A stretch of DNA of 64,000 nt from Caulobacter sp. CCUG 60055 (lineage in GTDB: Bacteria; Pseudomonadota; Alphaproteobacteria; Caulobacterales; Caulobacteraceae): the NCBI RefSeq assembly GCF_022750545.1, contig NZ_PUIC01000014.1, positions 1 through 64,000 of the forward strand, given 5' to 3'. The notes under the pieces are model-generated. The model had not been told where the DNA came from. It worked only from the letters and a program-made list of their open reading frames with translations, and did no database searches. This document shows, piece by piece, positions 51,801-60,509 of this stretch. Position 1 is the first letter of the stretch. Each line of letters opens with the position of its first letter. The position numbers were made by a program, and so were the translations under genes.

Positions 51801-52706
51801 TCAGTCCACCGCTTCGGGCGACAGGTCGTAGACCCGCGAGCAGTACTCGCAGGTGACGCGGATGCGGCCGTCGGCCTCGACCATGCCCTCGCGCTCCTCG
51901 GCCGGGAACGACTTGAGCACCGAGACGATGCGCTCGTGCGAGCAGCGGCAGAAGGCGCGCAGCGGCTTGGCCTCGAACACCCTGACGCCGTCCTCGTGGA
52001 ACAGCCGCCACAGCAGGGTCTCCGCCGAGATGGTCGGGTCGATCAGCTCGTCCTCGCCGAGGGTCTGGAACAGGGCCTGGGCGGTCTCCCAGGCGTCCTC
52101 GGTCTCGCCCCGCGCGGCGTCGCCGGCGATGTTCTGCAAGATCACCCCGCCCGCGCGCCAGCTCGGCGCGGCGTCGGTCTGCACCTGGCCCACGGCCAGG
52201 CGCACCCGCGTCGGCGTCTGTTCCGACTGGGCGAAATACTGCTCGGCGCACAGGGCCAGGGTCTCGCCCTCGATAGCGGTGACGCCCTGGTAGCGGTCCA
52301 TGTCCGGACCCTGGTCGACGGTCATGATGAACACGCCGTCGCCCAGCAGGGTGCGCGCGCCGGGCCGGGCGAAGCCCTTGGAGACCTCGGCCACCCGATC
52401 GGCGTCGTAGCGGCAGTAGCCGCGCAGCGCGCCCTCGGTGTCGTAGTCGACCACCACGAAGGCCACCGGGCCGTCGCCCTGGGCCTGGACGATCAGACGC
52501 CCCTCGAACTTGAGGCTGGCGCCGACCAGGGCGGCCAGGGCGCAGGCTTCGCCCAGCAGGTTGGCCACCGGCTCGGGATAGTCGTGGCGGGTCAGGATCT
52601 CGTCCACGGCCGCGCCCAGCCGCACGACGCGGCCCCGGACGGGCTGGTTCTCGATCTGGAAGGCGGCGACGAAATCGTCGGCGGACGGGGCGGCGAGGTC
52701 GGTCAC
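51801..52706 (-). CDS. hslO: Redox-regulated chaperone Hsp33 (301 aa)
   Basis: The C-terminal zinc centre is Cys-x-Cys ('FCRCSHERI' near 252) and Cys-x-x-Cys ('VTCEYCSRVYD' near 287), the redox switch that activates the holdase under oxidative unfolding. The N-terminal ~220 residues are the substrate domain ('LGEACALAALVGASLKFEGRLIVQAQGDGPVAFVVVDYDTEGALRGYCR'). It lies downstream of mgtE; hslO next to argF/argD is a known alphaproteobacterial neighbourhood, here with mgtE inserted. Confidence 0.97.
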   Translation of the reverse strand: MTDLAAPSADDFVAAFQIENQPVRGRVVRLGAAVDEILTRHDYPEPVANLLGEACALAALVGASLKFEGRLIVQAQGDGPVAFVVVDYDTEGALRGYCRYDADRVAEVSKGFARPGARTLLGDGVFIMTVDQGPDMDRYQGVTAIEGETLALCAEQYFAQSEQTPTRVRLAVGQVQTDAAPSWRAGGVILQNIAGDAARGETEDAWETAQALFQTLGEDELIDPTISAETLLWRLFHEDGVRVFEAKPLRAFCRCSHERIVSVLKSFPAEEREGMVEADGRIRVTCEYCSRVYDLSPEAVD

Positions 52707-52817
52707 GATGATGCTCTATGGGCGGCCGGTCGACGGCGTCGGCCGGCCCGCTCGGACGAGGGAATGGGCGGGAGGCCGCAATATAGGCGCCCCGCCGCGT
52801 CAATGCGAGACGCCGCC

Positions 52818-54194
52818 CTAGAGCAGCGTGCCGCGCAGGAAGATCAAGGCCACGCTGAAATAGATGACGAGGCCGGTGACGTCGACCAGCGTGGCCACGA
52901 ACGGCGCCGAGGCGCTGGCCGGGTCGAAGCCCAGGCGCTTGAGCAGGAAGGGCAGCATCGAGCCGCTGAGCGAGCCGAAGGTGACGATGCCGATCAGCCC
53001 GACCCCGACCGTCGCCGCGATCAGCATCCAGTGCGGGCCGTAGTCGTAGATGCCGATCAGTTGCCAGGCGGCGATGCGGGCCACGCCCAGCGCGCCGAGG
53101 ATCGAGCCGAGCATGATCCCGGTCGGCAGCTCGCGCAGCGCCACCCGCCACCAGTCGCGCAAGCGAACCTCGCGCAGGGCGATGGCGCGGATCAGCAGCG
53201 AGGTCGCCTGCGATCCGGAATTGCCGCCCGAGCTCATGATCAGCGGGATGAACAGGGTCAGGACGATGGCCTTCTCCAGCTCGTCGGCGAAATGCTGCAT
53301 GGCGCTGGCGGTCAGCATCTCGGAGATGAACAGCGCGCACAGCCAGCCGGCCCGTTTGCGGATCATGTCCAGGAAGCCGATCTGCATGTAGGGCTCGTCC
53401 AGCGCCTCCATGCCGCCCAGCTTCTGGACGTCCTCGGTGCCCTCCTCGACGATGGCGTCGATGACGTCGTCGACGGTGACGATGCCCAGCACCCGGTCGG
53501 CGGCGTCGACCACCGGCACGGCCAGCAGGTCGTACTTGGTGAACAGGCGGGCGACCTCTTCCTGGTCCATCAGGCCCGAGACCGTCACCGGCTTGCGCGG
53601 CGGCGCGGCGGTCAGGATCGAGGCGTCGGGCTCGCCGGTGATCAGCCGCCGCAGGGTGACGGTCTGCACCAGGGCGCTGGTGGCCGGGTCGAGCACGTAG
53701 ATGGCGTAGACCGTCTCGCGCGTGCGTTCGACATGGCGGATGTGGTCGAGGGTCTGGGCCACCGTCCAGCCGGCGGGAACGCTGACGAACTCGGTGGTCA
53801 TCAGCGCGCCGGCCGTGCGCGGCGGATAGGCCAGCAGTTGCTGGACCTCGCTCTTGGTGACCAGATCCAGCCGCTGCATCAGCTGCGAGCGGACAGGCTC
53901 CTCCAGGTCGCGGAACACCTCGGCCGTGCGGTCGGCCGACATGCCGGCCAGGAGATGGGCCGCCCGGTCGGCCGGCAGCGCCGCCACCAGCTCGGCGGCG
54001 GCGTCCAGCTCCGGCTGGTCCAGCACCTCGACGGCGCGCTCGTCCGGCAGGCGCGACAGCACGTCGACGGCGGTGCGCAGCGAGACCGCGTTCAGCCGCT
54101 CGACGATGTCGGCGACGTGCTCTTCGTTCAGCAGGGCCGGGGACAGCACGGTCGCGCCGTGGTCGTCCTTGGGCGATCGATGGATGCCGTCCAT
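52818..54194 (-). CDS. mgtE: Magnesium transporter MgtE (458 aa)
   Basis: Residues ~25-130 are the MgtE_N helical domain, ~140-260 two CBS domains ('[29 protein letters not shown]', '[29 protein letters not shown]'), and ~285-458 the five-helix pore with '[24 protein letters not shown]', the signature. It is a Mg2+-gated inner-membrane channel. Its presence between argF and hslO is unusual but plausible; spacings (75 and 112 bp) allow its own transcription. Confidence 0.97.
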   Translation of the reverse strand: MDGIHRSPKDDHGATVLSPALLNEEHVADIVERLNAVSLRTAVDVLSRLPDERAVEVLDQPELDAAAELVAALPADRAAHLLAGMSADRTAEVFRDLEEPVRSQLMQRLDLVTKSEVQQLLAYPPRTAGALMTTEFVSVPAGWTVAQTLDHIRHVERTRETVYAIYVLDPATSALVQTVTLRRLITGEPDASILTAAPPRKPVTVSGLMDQEEVARLFTKYDLLAVPVVDAADRVLGIVTVDDVIDAIVEEGTEDVQKLGGMEALDEPYMQIGFLDMIRKRAGWLCALFISEMLTASAMQHFADELEKAIVLTLFIPLIMSSGGNSGSQATSLLIRAIALREVRLRDWWRVALRELPTGIMLGSILGALGVARIAAWQLIGIYDYGPHWMLIAATVGVGLIGIVTFGSLSGSMLPFLLKRLGFDPASASAPFVATLVDVTGLVIYFSVALIFLRGTLL

Positions 54195-54268
54195 GTCGTC
54201 ACCTCCCAGCCAAGGCCGTCTTCGACGTCCCCGGCGGCGGCGTCAAGGCCGCCGGGTCCGGCCGGCGC

Positions 54269-55204
54269 TCACCCCAGGCGGCCGAAGCACCAGGCCATGA
54301 TCGCCTTCTGGGCGTGGATGCGGTTCTCGGCCTCGTCCCAGACCAGCGACTGCGGCCCGTCCATCACCGCGTCGGTGACCTCCTCGCCGCGGTGGGCGGG
54401 CAGGCAGTGGAGGAACACCGCGTCCTTGGCGGCCAGGGCCATCAGCGCCTCGTCGACCTGATAGGGCTCCAGCGTCGCCAGGCGCTCGTCGTGGTCGACG
54501 TCGCCCATCGACACCCAGGTGTCGGTGACCACGCAGTCGGCCCCCTCCACCGCGGCGCGCGGATCGTCGGTCATCTCGACCTTGGCGCCCTGTTCGGCCG
54601 CGCGGGCCAGGTCGACCAGGTCGGGATGGTAGACCGCCGGGCAGGCGATGTTCAGCTTGAAGCCGAGCAGGGTGGCGGCGTGGATGAAGCTGGCGCAGAC
54701 GTTGTTGCCGTCGCCCACCCAGGCGATGGTCCGCCCCGCCACCAGCCCGCGATGCTCCTCGAAGGTCTGCAGGTCGGCCATGATCTGGCAGGGGTGGCTC
54801 TTGTCGGTCAGGCCGTTGATCACCGGCACGCTGGAATACTGCGCGAAGCGCTCCACGTCCTCGTGATGGTTGGCGCGGATCATCACCGCGTCGACCATGC
54901 GCGACAGCACCCGGGCCGTATCCTCGATCGGCTCGCCGCGGCCGAGCTGCATGTCCGAGGCGGTGGCGATGATCGACGCCCCGCCGAGCTGGCGGATGCC
55001 GGCGTCGAACGAGAAACGGGTGCGGGTCGAGTTCTTCTGGAAGATCATGGCCAGGGTCTTGCCCTTGGCCGGCGCGTCGGCGTCGACCTCGGCCTGGCCC
55101 CGGCCGGCGCGGGCGGCCTTGCGGGCCTTGGCGTCGTCGAGGATGGCGCGCAGGGTCGGCGCGTCCAGCCGCCAGATGTCGAGGAAGTGTCTGGGTTGGG
55201 TCAT
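54269..55204 (-). CDS. argF: Ornithine carbamoyltransferase (311 aa)
   Basis: '[13 protein letters not shown]' near 56 is the carbamoyl-phosphate site Ser-Thr-Arg-Thr-Arg, and '[13 protein letters not shown]' near 267 the ornithine site with Cys. It makes citrulline in arginine synthesis. It follows argD by 109 bp on the same strand; argB and the coupled genes are 20 kb away. Confidence 0.97.
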   Translation of the reverse strand: MTQPRHFLDIWRLDAPTLRAILDDAKARKAARAGRGQAEVDADAPAKGKTLAMIFQKNSTRTRFSFDAGIRQLGGASIIATASDMQLGRGEPIEDTARVLSRMVDAVMIRANHHEDVERFAQYSSVPVINGLTDKSHPCQIMADLQTFEEHRGLVAGRTIAWVGDGNNVCASFIHAATLLGFKLNIACPAVYHPDLVDLARAAEQGAKVEMTDDPRAAVEGADCVVTDTWVSMGDVDHDERLATLEPYQVDEALMALAAKDAVFLHCLPAHRGEEVTDAVMDGPQSLVWDEAENRIHAQKAIMAWCFGRLG

Positions 55205-55313
55205 CAGGATGGTTCCCCTGGACCGTTCATCCCGCCGGGGCGGGGCCCAGGACGGCCGGACGCCAGCGCCCGGCCCCAGGCTCCCGCCTACGCGGAAACG
55301 AGCGGAAGATGGA

Positions 55314-56531
55314 TCAGGCCGCGGCCGCCTTGCGGGCGGCTTCGCAGGCCAGTTCGAACTTGGCGATGGCTTCCTGAGCCTCGTCGAGGGTCAGGTTCAA
55401 CGGCGGCAGCAGGCGCACGCAGTTGTCGCCGCCGCCGGCGACCAGCAGCTTCTGGTCTCGGGCCAGGGCCATGAACTCGCGGTTGTTGGGGATCAGCTTG
55501 ACGCCGATCAGCAGGCCCTTGCCGCGGACGTCGGCGACGATGTCCGGGAAACGGTCCTTGAGGCCGTTGAGCTGCTGGGTGAAGTAGCCGGCGACGGTCT
55601 TCACGTTGTCGAGCAGCTCGGGCGTGTTGATCTCGCCGAAGGCGGCGAGGCCGACGGCCATGGCCAGAGGGTTGCCGCCGAAGGTCGAGCCGTGGGCCCC
55701 GACCGTCATGCCCTTGGCCGCCTCGGCCGTGGCCAGGCAGGCGCCGATCGGGAAGCCGCCGCCCAGGGCCTTGGCCACCGCCATGATGTCGGGCGCGACG
55801 CCGTCGGCCCACTCATAGGCGAACAGCTTGCCGGTGCGGCCCATGCCGCATTGCACTTCGTCGAAGATCAGCAGCACGCCGGCCTCGGTGCACAGACGGC
55901 GCAGCTCGACCAGCTGGGCCTCGGACAGCGCCCGCGCCCCGCCCTCGCCCTGGACCGGCTCGACGATCACGCCGGCGCAGGTCGGCGACTTGACCGCCTC
56001 GGCCAGGGCTTCGAAGTCGCCGAACTTGAGCTGGACGTAGCCGGGCAGGCGCGGGCCGAAGCCTTCCAGATAGGCGGCGTTGCCCGAGGCGTTGACCGCG
56101 GCGTAGGAGCGGCCGTGGAACGAGCCGTCGAAGCCGACGATGTCGATGCGCTCCGGCTGGCCGTTGGCCGCGTGATACTTGCGCGCCGTCTTCAGGGCGC
56201 ACTCGATGGCCTCGGTGCCGGAATTGCCGAAGAACACCACGTCGGCGAAGGTCGCCGCGCACAGCTTGTCGGCCAGGGCTTCCTGCTGCGGGATGCGGAA
56301 GATGTTGGAGACGTGCCAGAGCTTTTCGCCCTGGTCCTTCAGCGCCTTGACCAGCGCCGGGTGGGCGTGGCCCAGCCCGTCGGTCGAGATGCCCGCCACG
56401 CAGTCGAGATAGGCCTCGCCGTCGGTGGAGAACAGTCGCGCGCCCTCGCCTCGCTCGAACGCCAGCGGGGCGCGGTTGTAGACGCCCATGATGTGCTGTT
56501 GCGACGCGGACGGGGACTGCTGGTTCGCCAT
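55314..56531 (-). CDS. argD: Acetylornithine aminotransferase (405 aa)
   Basis: Class III aminotransferase motifs: '[21 protein letters not shown]' near 99, '[22 protein letters not shown]' near 216 and PLP Lys in '[16 protein letters not shown]' near 248. It forms N-acetylornithine (and may also act on succinyl-DAP). ATG 56531 follows GGGAGG. The longer open frame to 57002 overlaps the divergent lipoprotein and is rejected. Confidence 0.96.
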   Translation of the reverse strand: MANQQSPSASQQHIMGVYNRAPLAFERGEGARLFSTDGEAYLDCVAGISTDGLGHAHPALVKALKDQGEKLWHVSNIFRIPQQEALADKLCAATFADVVFFGNSGTEAIECALKTARKYHAANGQPERIDIVGFDGSFHGRSYAAVNASGNAAYLEGFGPRLPGYVQLKFGDFEALAEAVKSPTCAGVIVEPVQGEGGARALSEAQLVELRRLCTEAGVLLIFDEVQCGMGRTGKLFAYEWADGVAPDIMAVAKALGGGFPIGACLATAEAAKGMTVGAHGSTFGGNPLAMAVGLAAFGEINTPELLDNVKTVAGYFTQQLNGLKDRFPDIVADVRGKGLLIGVKLIPNNREFMALARDQKLLVAGGGDNCVRLLPPLNLTLDEAQEAIAKFELACEAARKAAAA

Positions 56532-56717
56532 GACGGCCTCCCAAAAGCGTAAGTCCCCGAGGCGCGCTGGAGCGGGCTGTTCGGGGACGGGAAGGCCTGG
56601 GTTTCTCGGGCTTTGCGGGCGTTCTGTCAATCGTAACGGCGTTACAGAAAGCCCCTCGGGTTGATCGCCGCGCCTCGCGGGGCCAGGATCGCTCCGCAAC
56701 GTTGCCAGGAGGACACG

Positions 56718-57137
56718 ATGAAACTTCCCCGCGTGCTCGTTCCCGTCGCCGCCCTGACCGCCCTCGCCGCCTGCGAGACGGCCGCCCCGCCGCCGGCCAA
56801 GACCGCCGCCGTCACCGGCAGCGTCACCTATCGCGAGCGCATCCTTCTGGCTCCGCCGGCGCGGGTGACCGTGACCCTGTCTGACGTGTCGCTGATGGAC
56901 GCCCCGTCCAAGACCATCGCGACCCAGACCATCGACGGCGTCCAGTCCGGCCCAGTGAACTTCCGGCTGGACTACGACCCGGCCAGGATCGTCCCGAACC
57001 ACGACTACGCCGTGTCGGCCCGCTTCGAGGTCGGGGGCAAGCTGCGGTTCATCACCGACACCCGCTATTCGGTGATCACGCGCGGCGCGCCGACGCGGGT
57101 GGACATGGTCGCCGTGGCGGTGACGCCGTCGCCGTGA
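56718..57137 (+). CDS. YbaY/YscW-like lipoprotein (139 aa)
   Basis: A lipobox Leu-Ala-Ala-Cys near residue 19 gives a diacylglyceryl-Cys lipoprotein. The mature ~115 residues resemble the YbaY / type III secretion YscW fold: 'VTGSVTYRERILLAPPARVTVTLSDVSLMD' and 'VNFRLDYDPARIVPNHDYAVSARFEVGGKLRFITDT'. AGGAGGACACG precedes ATG 56718. Exact role unknown; it may be an outer-membrane-associated accessory protein. It converges with the ABC permease gene. Confidence 0.85.
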   Translation: MKLPRVLVPVAALTALAACETAAPPPAKTAAVTGSVTYRERILLAPPARVTVTLSDVSLMDAPSKTIATQTIDGVQSGPVNFRLDYDPARIVPNHDYAVSARFEVGGKLRFITDTRYSVITRGAPTRVDMVAVAVTPSP

Positions 57138-57153
57138 GGATCGCGCCCCGCCG

Positions 57154-57987
57154 TCAGCTCTTCAGCCGGTAACCGATCCGGAACAGCCGCCAGCACGTCA
57201 GGGCCAGGATGACCGCCAGGCCGCCGGTCATCGCCACGCCGATGGCCAGGGAGCCGTCGGCCAGGCCGATGAAGCCGTAGCGGAACCCGTCGATCAGATA
57301 GAAGAACGGGTTGAAGTGGGTGATGGCGCGGAACGGCTCGGGCAGCTTGTCGACCAGATAGAAGGTGCCCGACAGGAAGGTCATCGGCATGACGATGAAG
57401 TTGGTCACCGCCGCCAGGTGGTCGAACTTCTCGGACCACAGGCCGGCCATGATCCCCACGAGGCCGAGCAGCAGCGAGGCGATGAAGCCGAAATAGATCA
57501 CCGCCCAGGGATGGGCGACGTGGAACTGGGCGAACGGCCACACTGCGACCGCCGTCACCGCCCCGACGAACACCCCGCGCGTGGCCGCGCCGAGGGCGAA
57601 GGCGGTCACCTGCTCGACCGGGGCCAGCGGGGGCGTCAGGAAGTCGGGGGTCAGGCCCATGATCTTGGCCTGGATCAGCGACGAGGACGAGTTGGCGAAG
57701 GCGTTGTTGAGGATGGCCATCATGATCAGGCCGGGCGCGACGAACTGCGCGAAGGGCGCGCCCTCCACGGGCGGACGCGATCCCTTCATGGCCACGACGA
57801 AGACCAGCATGTAGAGAAGCGTCGTCACCACCGGGGCGGCGACGGTCTGCATGCCGACCTTCCAGAAGCGGCGCACTTCCTTGACGTAGAGCGTGCGCAG
57901 GCCCGTCCAGTTGACGCCGTGATAGTCGCGGGGCGCGGGCGGGATGACGGCGGACGGAAGCGCGTCCTGGGCGGGCATGTCCTTCAT
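57154..57987 (-). CDS. ABC-2 type permease without a nearby ATPase (277 aa)
   Basis: Six membrane segments are visible after a ~45-residue cytoplasmic N-terminus ('TLYVKEVRRFWKVGMQTVAAPVVTTLLYMLVFVVAM', 'GPRPPVEG...', and the ABC-2 signature 'PMTFLSGTFYLVDKLPEPFRAITHFNPFFYLIDGFRYGFIG'). It is the membrane part of an exporter such as those for drugs, lipids or sugars. No ATPase gene is in the window, so the partner is encoded elsewhere. ATG 57987 is chosen; ATG 57978 is an alternative. Confidence 0.88.
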   Translation of the reverse strand: MKDMPAQDALPSAVIPPAPRDYHGVNWTGLRTLYVKEVRRFWKVGMQTVAAPVVTTLLYMLVFVVAMKGSRPPVEGAPFAQFVAPGLIMMAILNNAFANSSSSLIQAKIMGLTPDFLTPPLAPVEQVTAFALGAATRGVFVGAVTAVAVWPFAQFHVAHPWAVIYFGFIASLLLGLVGIMAGLWSEKFDHLAAVTNFIVMPMTFLSGTFYLVDKLPEPFRAITHFNPFFYLIDGFRYGFIGLADGSLAIGVAMTGGLAVILALTCWRLFRIGYRLKS

Positions 57988-58114
57988 GCGCCGTGATGTG
58001 CGCCGTCGCAGGCCCGGCCGCAAGCCCCCGCGCCCTCCGGGGCGACACCTTTCCCGCGCCGCGCACGGCGCGGGGCCGACATCGTCTCCGGCCGATTAAT
58101 CAAGATGTTGATCC

Positions 58115-58123
58115 TGTGGATGG
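58115..58123 (-). promoter_or_regulatory. DnaA-box-like site upstream of gcrA
   Basis: TGTGGATGG is close to the complement of the DnaA box TTATCCACA (7 of 9). DnaA activates gcrA in Caulobacter crescentus, so the site is worth testing, but one site is weak evidence. Confidence 0.35.
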
Positions 58124-58147
58124 ATCGAACGGCGCCTATTGTGTCTC

Positions 58148-58162
58148 TTAAGGGAAGGTTTA
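58148..58162 (+). promoter_or_regulatory. CtrA-box-like site upstream of gcrA (TTAA-N7-TTTA)
   Basis: TTAA at 58148-58151 and TTTA at 58159-58162 are 7 bases apart; the CtrA consensus is TTAA-N7-TTAA, so this matches with one change. CtrA represses gcrA in C. crescentus. It is about 110 bp before the start codon. Confidence 0.5.
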
Positions 58163-58271
58163 CGATTAGTGGTAGGTCGCACGGCCCCACGGACGGCGCG
58201 ACACAAGATGTAGGAAGGCCGTTCGGACCGACGGGTCCGAGCCGCCCGCCTATCGGGCCGGAGAGTTGACG

Positions 58272-58787
58272 ATGAGCTGGACAGACGAACGCGTTTCGAC
58301 CCTGAAGAAGCTGTGGCTGGACGGCCTGTCCGCCAGCCAGATCGCCAAGCAATTGGGCGGGGTGACCCGCAACGCCGTGATCGGCAAGGTTCACCGCCTA
58401 GGCCTGTCGGGCCGCGCCGCGCCGTCGCAACCGACGCGCCCAGTGTTCAAGGCCCCGCGACCGGCGCGCCCGCCGGTCGCCGCCGCCCCGGCGCGTCCGC
58501 GCCCGGTGGCCGAGCCGGCCGCCATCGCGCCGGCTCCGGCGCCGCGCCCGGCCTTCTACGCCGAGGAGCCCGGTTCGGCGACGGTGCTGACCCTCGGGGC
58601 GCACATGTGCAAGTGGCCGATCGGCGACCCCTCCAGCGACGGCTTCACCTTCTGCGGACGGCGCACCGGCGCCGAGGGCCCCTACTGCGTCGAGCACGCC
58701 CGGGTGGCCTATCAGCCGCAACAGAAGAAGGCCGGGACGCGCGGCGGCGCCTCCGACCTGGCCCGCTCGCTGCGGCGCTACATCTAG
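58272..58787 (+). CDS. gcrA: Cell-cycle regulator GcrA (171 aa)
   Basis: Residues 1-48 ('MSWTDERVSTLKKLWLDGLSASQIAKQLGGVTRNAVIGKVHRLGLSGR' in pieces) are the GcrA DNA-binding domain that recognises GANTC-methylated promoters. A Pro/Ala-rich linker (~50-105) follows, then the sigma-70-binding C-terminal domain (~110-171) with 'HMCKWPIGDPSSDGFTFCGRRTGAEGPYC' in pieces. It binds RNA polymerase through sigma-70. The gene is followed by a strong terminator and by phoB in convergent orientation. Confidence 0.98.
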   Translation: MSWTDERVSTLKKLWLDGLSASQIAKQLGGVTRNAVIGKVHRLGLSGRAAPSQPTRPVFKAPRPARPPVAAAPARPRPVAEPAAIAPAPAPRPAFYAEEPGSATVLTLGAHMCKWPIGDPSSDGFTFCGRRTGAEGPYCVEHARVAYQPQQKKAGTRGGASDLARSLRRYI

Positions 58788-58823
58788 ATTTCAGCCGACC
58801 GGTTCAACGGGGAGCGTAGAGGA

Positions 58824-58858
58824 GGCGATCGGCCCACGGCCGGTCGCCTTCTTCTTTT
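58824..58858 (+). terminator. Strong intrinsic terminator after gcrA
   Basis: GGCGATCGGCC and GGCCGGTCGCC form an 11-bp stem (one T-G wobble) with a 3-base loop, followed by TTCTTCTTTT. It is between convergent gcrA and phoB. Confidence 0.85.
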
Positions 58859-58928
58859 GGGGCGTCGGTCAGGGCGCCGCGGGCGGCCGGAACCGCGGGG
58901 CCCCGGGCGCGGCCGCCCTCTCGGAGCC

Positions 58929-59618
58929 TCAGCCCTCGACGTCCAGGGAATAGCCGGCCGAGCGCACGGTGCGGATGGGGTCGTCGTCCACCGCCTGGTT
59001 AAGCGCCTTGCGCAGGCGGCCGATATGCACGTCGACGGTGCGCGCCTCGACATAGACGTCCGAGCCCCAGACGGCGTCGAGCAGCTGTTCGCGGCTGAAC
59101 ACTCGGCCGGGATGCTGCATCAGGTAGTCCAGCAGGCGGAACTCGGTCGGCCCGAGGTGGATCTCCTTGCCGGCCCGCTTCACCCGGTGGGCGACGCGGT
59201 CGATGACGATGTCGCCGTGGCGGATGCGGTCGTCGGCGAGGCCCGGGCGGATGCGGCGCAGCACCGCCCGGATGCGGGCGGTCAGCTCGGTCATCGAGAA
59301 CGGCTTGACGATGTAGTCGTCGGCGCCGGTGTCGAGGCCGCGGATGCGGTCGCTTTCTTCACCGCGGGCGGTGAGCATGATGATCGGGATGTTGCGCGTC
59401 TCGGCGCGGTTGCGCAGCCGGCGGCAGACCTCGATGCCCGACACCTTGGGCAGCATCCAGTCCAGCACGATCAGGTCGGGCATCTGCTCGTCGACCTGCA
59501 TCAGCGCCTCCTCGCCGTCCGAGGCGAGCGAGACGCGGTAGCCTTCCTTGTCAAGATTGTAGTGCAGCAAGGTCGCCAGGGCGTCCTCGTCCTCGACCAC
59601 AAGCACGTACGGGGTCAC
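58929..59618 (-). CDS. phoB: Phosphate response regulator PhoB (229 aa)
   Basis: The receiver domain has acidic Glu9/Asp10, phosphoacceptor Asp53 in 'VLDWMLPK', Thr in 'MLTARG' and Lys in 'DYIVKPFS'; the C-terminal ~95 residues are an OmpR/PhoB winged helix ('GPTEFRLLDYLMQHPGRVFSREQLLDAVWG', 'RTVDVHIGRLRKAL'). It activates Pho-box promoters. It lies 38 bp after phoU on the same strand and should be in the phoU-phoB transcript. Confidence 0.98.
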   Translation of the reverse strand: MTPYVLVVEDEDALATLLHYNLDKEGYRVSLASDGEEALMQVDEQMPDLIVLDWMLPKVSGIEVCRRLRNRAETRNIPIIMLTARGEESDRIRGLDTGADDYIVKPFSMTELTARIRAVLRRIRPGLADDRIRHGDIVIDRVAHRVKRAGKEIHLGPTEFRLLDYLMQHPGRVFSREQLLDAVWGSDVYVEARTVDVHIGRLRKALNQAVDDDPIRTVRSAGYSLDVEG

Positions 59619-59655
59619 AGAGGCCCTCCAGGTCTCGGGAAATCAGGCCCGCGCG

Positions 59656-60372
59656 TCAGTTCGGCGTGGCCAGGGCGTCCCACTTCGGACGCTCGGAAGA
59701 GATCAGGTCGCCGCCGGTGATCTCGAAATGGACGATCTCGGCGATGTTGGTGGCGTGGTCGCCGATCCGCTCCAGGTTCTTGGCGGCGAACAGCAGGTGC
59801 GTGCACGGCCCGATGGTGCGCGGATCGCCCATCATGTAGGTCAGCAGCTCGCGGAACAGGCTGTTGTAGTGCTCGTCGACCTCCTGGTCGCGCTGCCACA
59901 CGGCCACGGCCCGGTCGAGGTCGCCGGTGGTGTAGGCGTCGAGGACGTCCTTGAGGCGGGCGGCCACCAGCCGGCCCATCCGCTCGATGGAGCGGGTCAG
60001 GGCGATCATCGGCTCGGCGTCGGCGGTGATCAGGGCCCGCTTGGCGATGTTCTTGGCCAGGTCGCCGCAACGTTCGAGATTGGACGAGATCTTCATCGCC
60101 GCCACGGTGCGGCGCAGGTCGTGCGCCATCGGCTGGCGCAGGGCGATCAGGCGGATGACCTTCTTCTCGATCTCGGCGTCCAGCGCGTCGAGGCGGACGT
60201 CGCGGTCGATGACCGACTGGGCCAGGGGCACGTCGCGGCGGACGATGGCGTCGATGGCGTCGGAGACCTGGGCCTCGGCCAGACCGCCCATGCGCGCCAC
60301 TTCGGCGGTCAGGTGGTTCAGTTCGTCCTCGAAGGACTTCACCGTGTGCTCGGTCATATCAGCGGACCCCAT
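59656..60372 (-). CDS. phoU: Phosphate signalling protein PhoU (238 aa)
   Basis: Two PhoU helical bundles are seen with the twin motifs 'MKISSNLERCGDLAKNIAKR' near 101-120 and 'LFAAKNLERIGDHATNIAE' near 205-223, which bind metal clusters. PhoU inhibits PhoR signalling through the Pst transporter. ATG 60372 has AGGAG upstream; ATG 60357 is an alternative without one; the ATG frame to 60426 has no ribosome site. phoU directly follows phoR (gap 128 bp) with no pstCAB. Confidence 0.96.
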   Translation of the reverse strand: MGSADMTEHTVKSFEDELNHLTAEVARMGGLAEAQVSDAIDAIVRRDVPLAQSVIDRDVRLDALDAEIEKKVIRLIALRQPMAHDLRRTVAAMKISSNLERCGDLAKNIAKRALITADAEPMIALTRSIERMGRLVAARLKDVLDAYTTGDLDRAVAVWQRDQEVDEHYNSLFRELLTYMMGDPRTIGPCTHLLFAAKNLERIGDHATNIAEIVHFEITGGDLISSERPKWDALATPN

Positions 60373-60490
60373 GGTTGAAGCTCCTCCCTGCCGCTCGCCG
60401 GCCTCGCGCGCAGCGGGGAAGTCCAACGACGATCAGGGCGCCGAAGCCCCCTATATCGACTGCGCTTGTGCCCGTCGAACGCTGCTTCCC

Positions 60491-60509
60491 TACGACAGTT
60501 TTACGACAC
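60491..60509 (-). promoter_or_regulatory. Pho box: direct repeat TGTCGTA-N4-TGTCGTA
   Basis: On the minus strand two TGTCGTA repeats are spaced 11 bp start to start (GTGTCGTAAAACTGTCGTA), closely matching the PhoB consensus CTGTCAT-N4-CTGTCAT. It overlaps the phoR stop codon and lies about 119 bp upstream of phoU. A GATATAG near 60452-60458 could be the -10, though 33 bp away. Confidence 0.75.

Noticed and set aside
51393-54461. 1,000-codon plus-strand reading frame across doxX-hslO-mgtE
   Set aside because: It is an antisense shadow: it has Arg/His/Gly-rich low complexity and covers three known genes.
56532-57002. N-terminal extension of argD to about 57002
   Set aside because: It overlaps the divergent lipoprotein and has no ribosome site; ATG 56531 is well placed.
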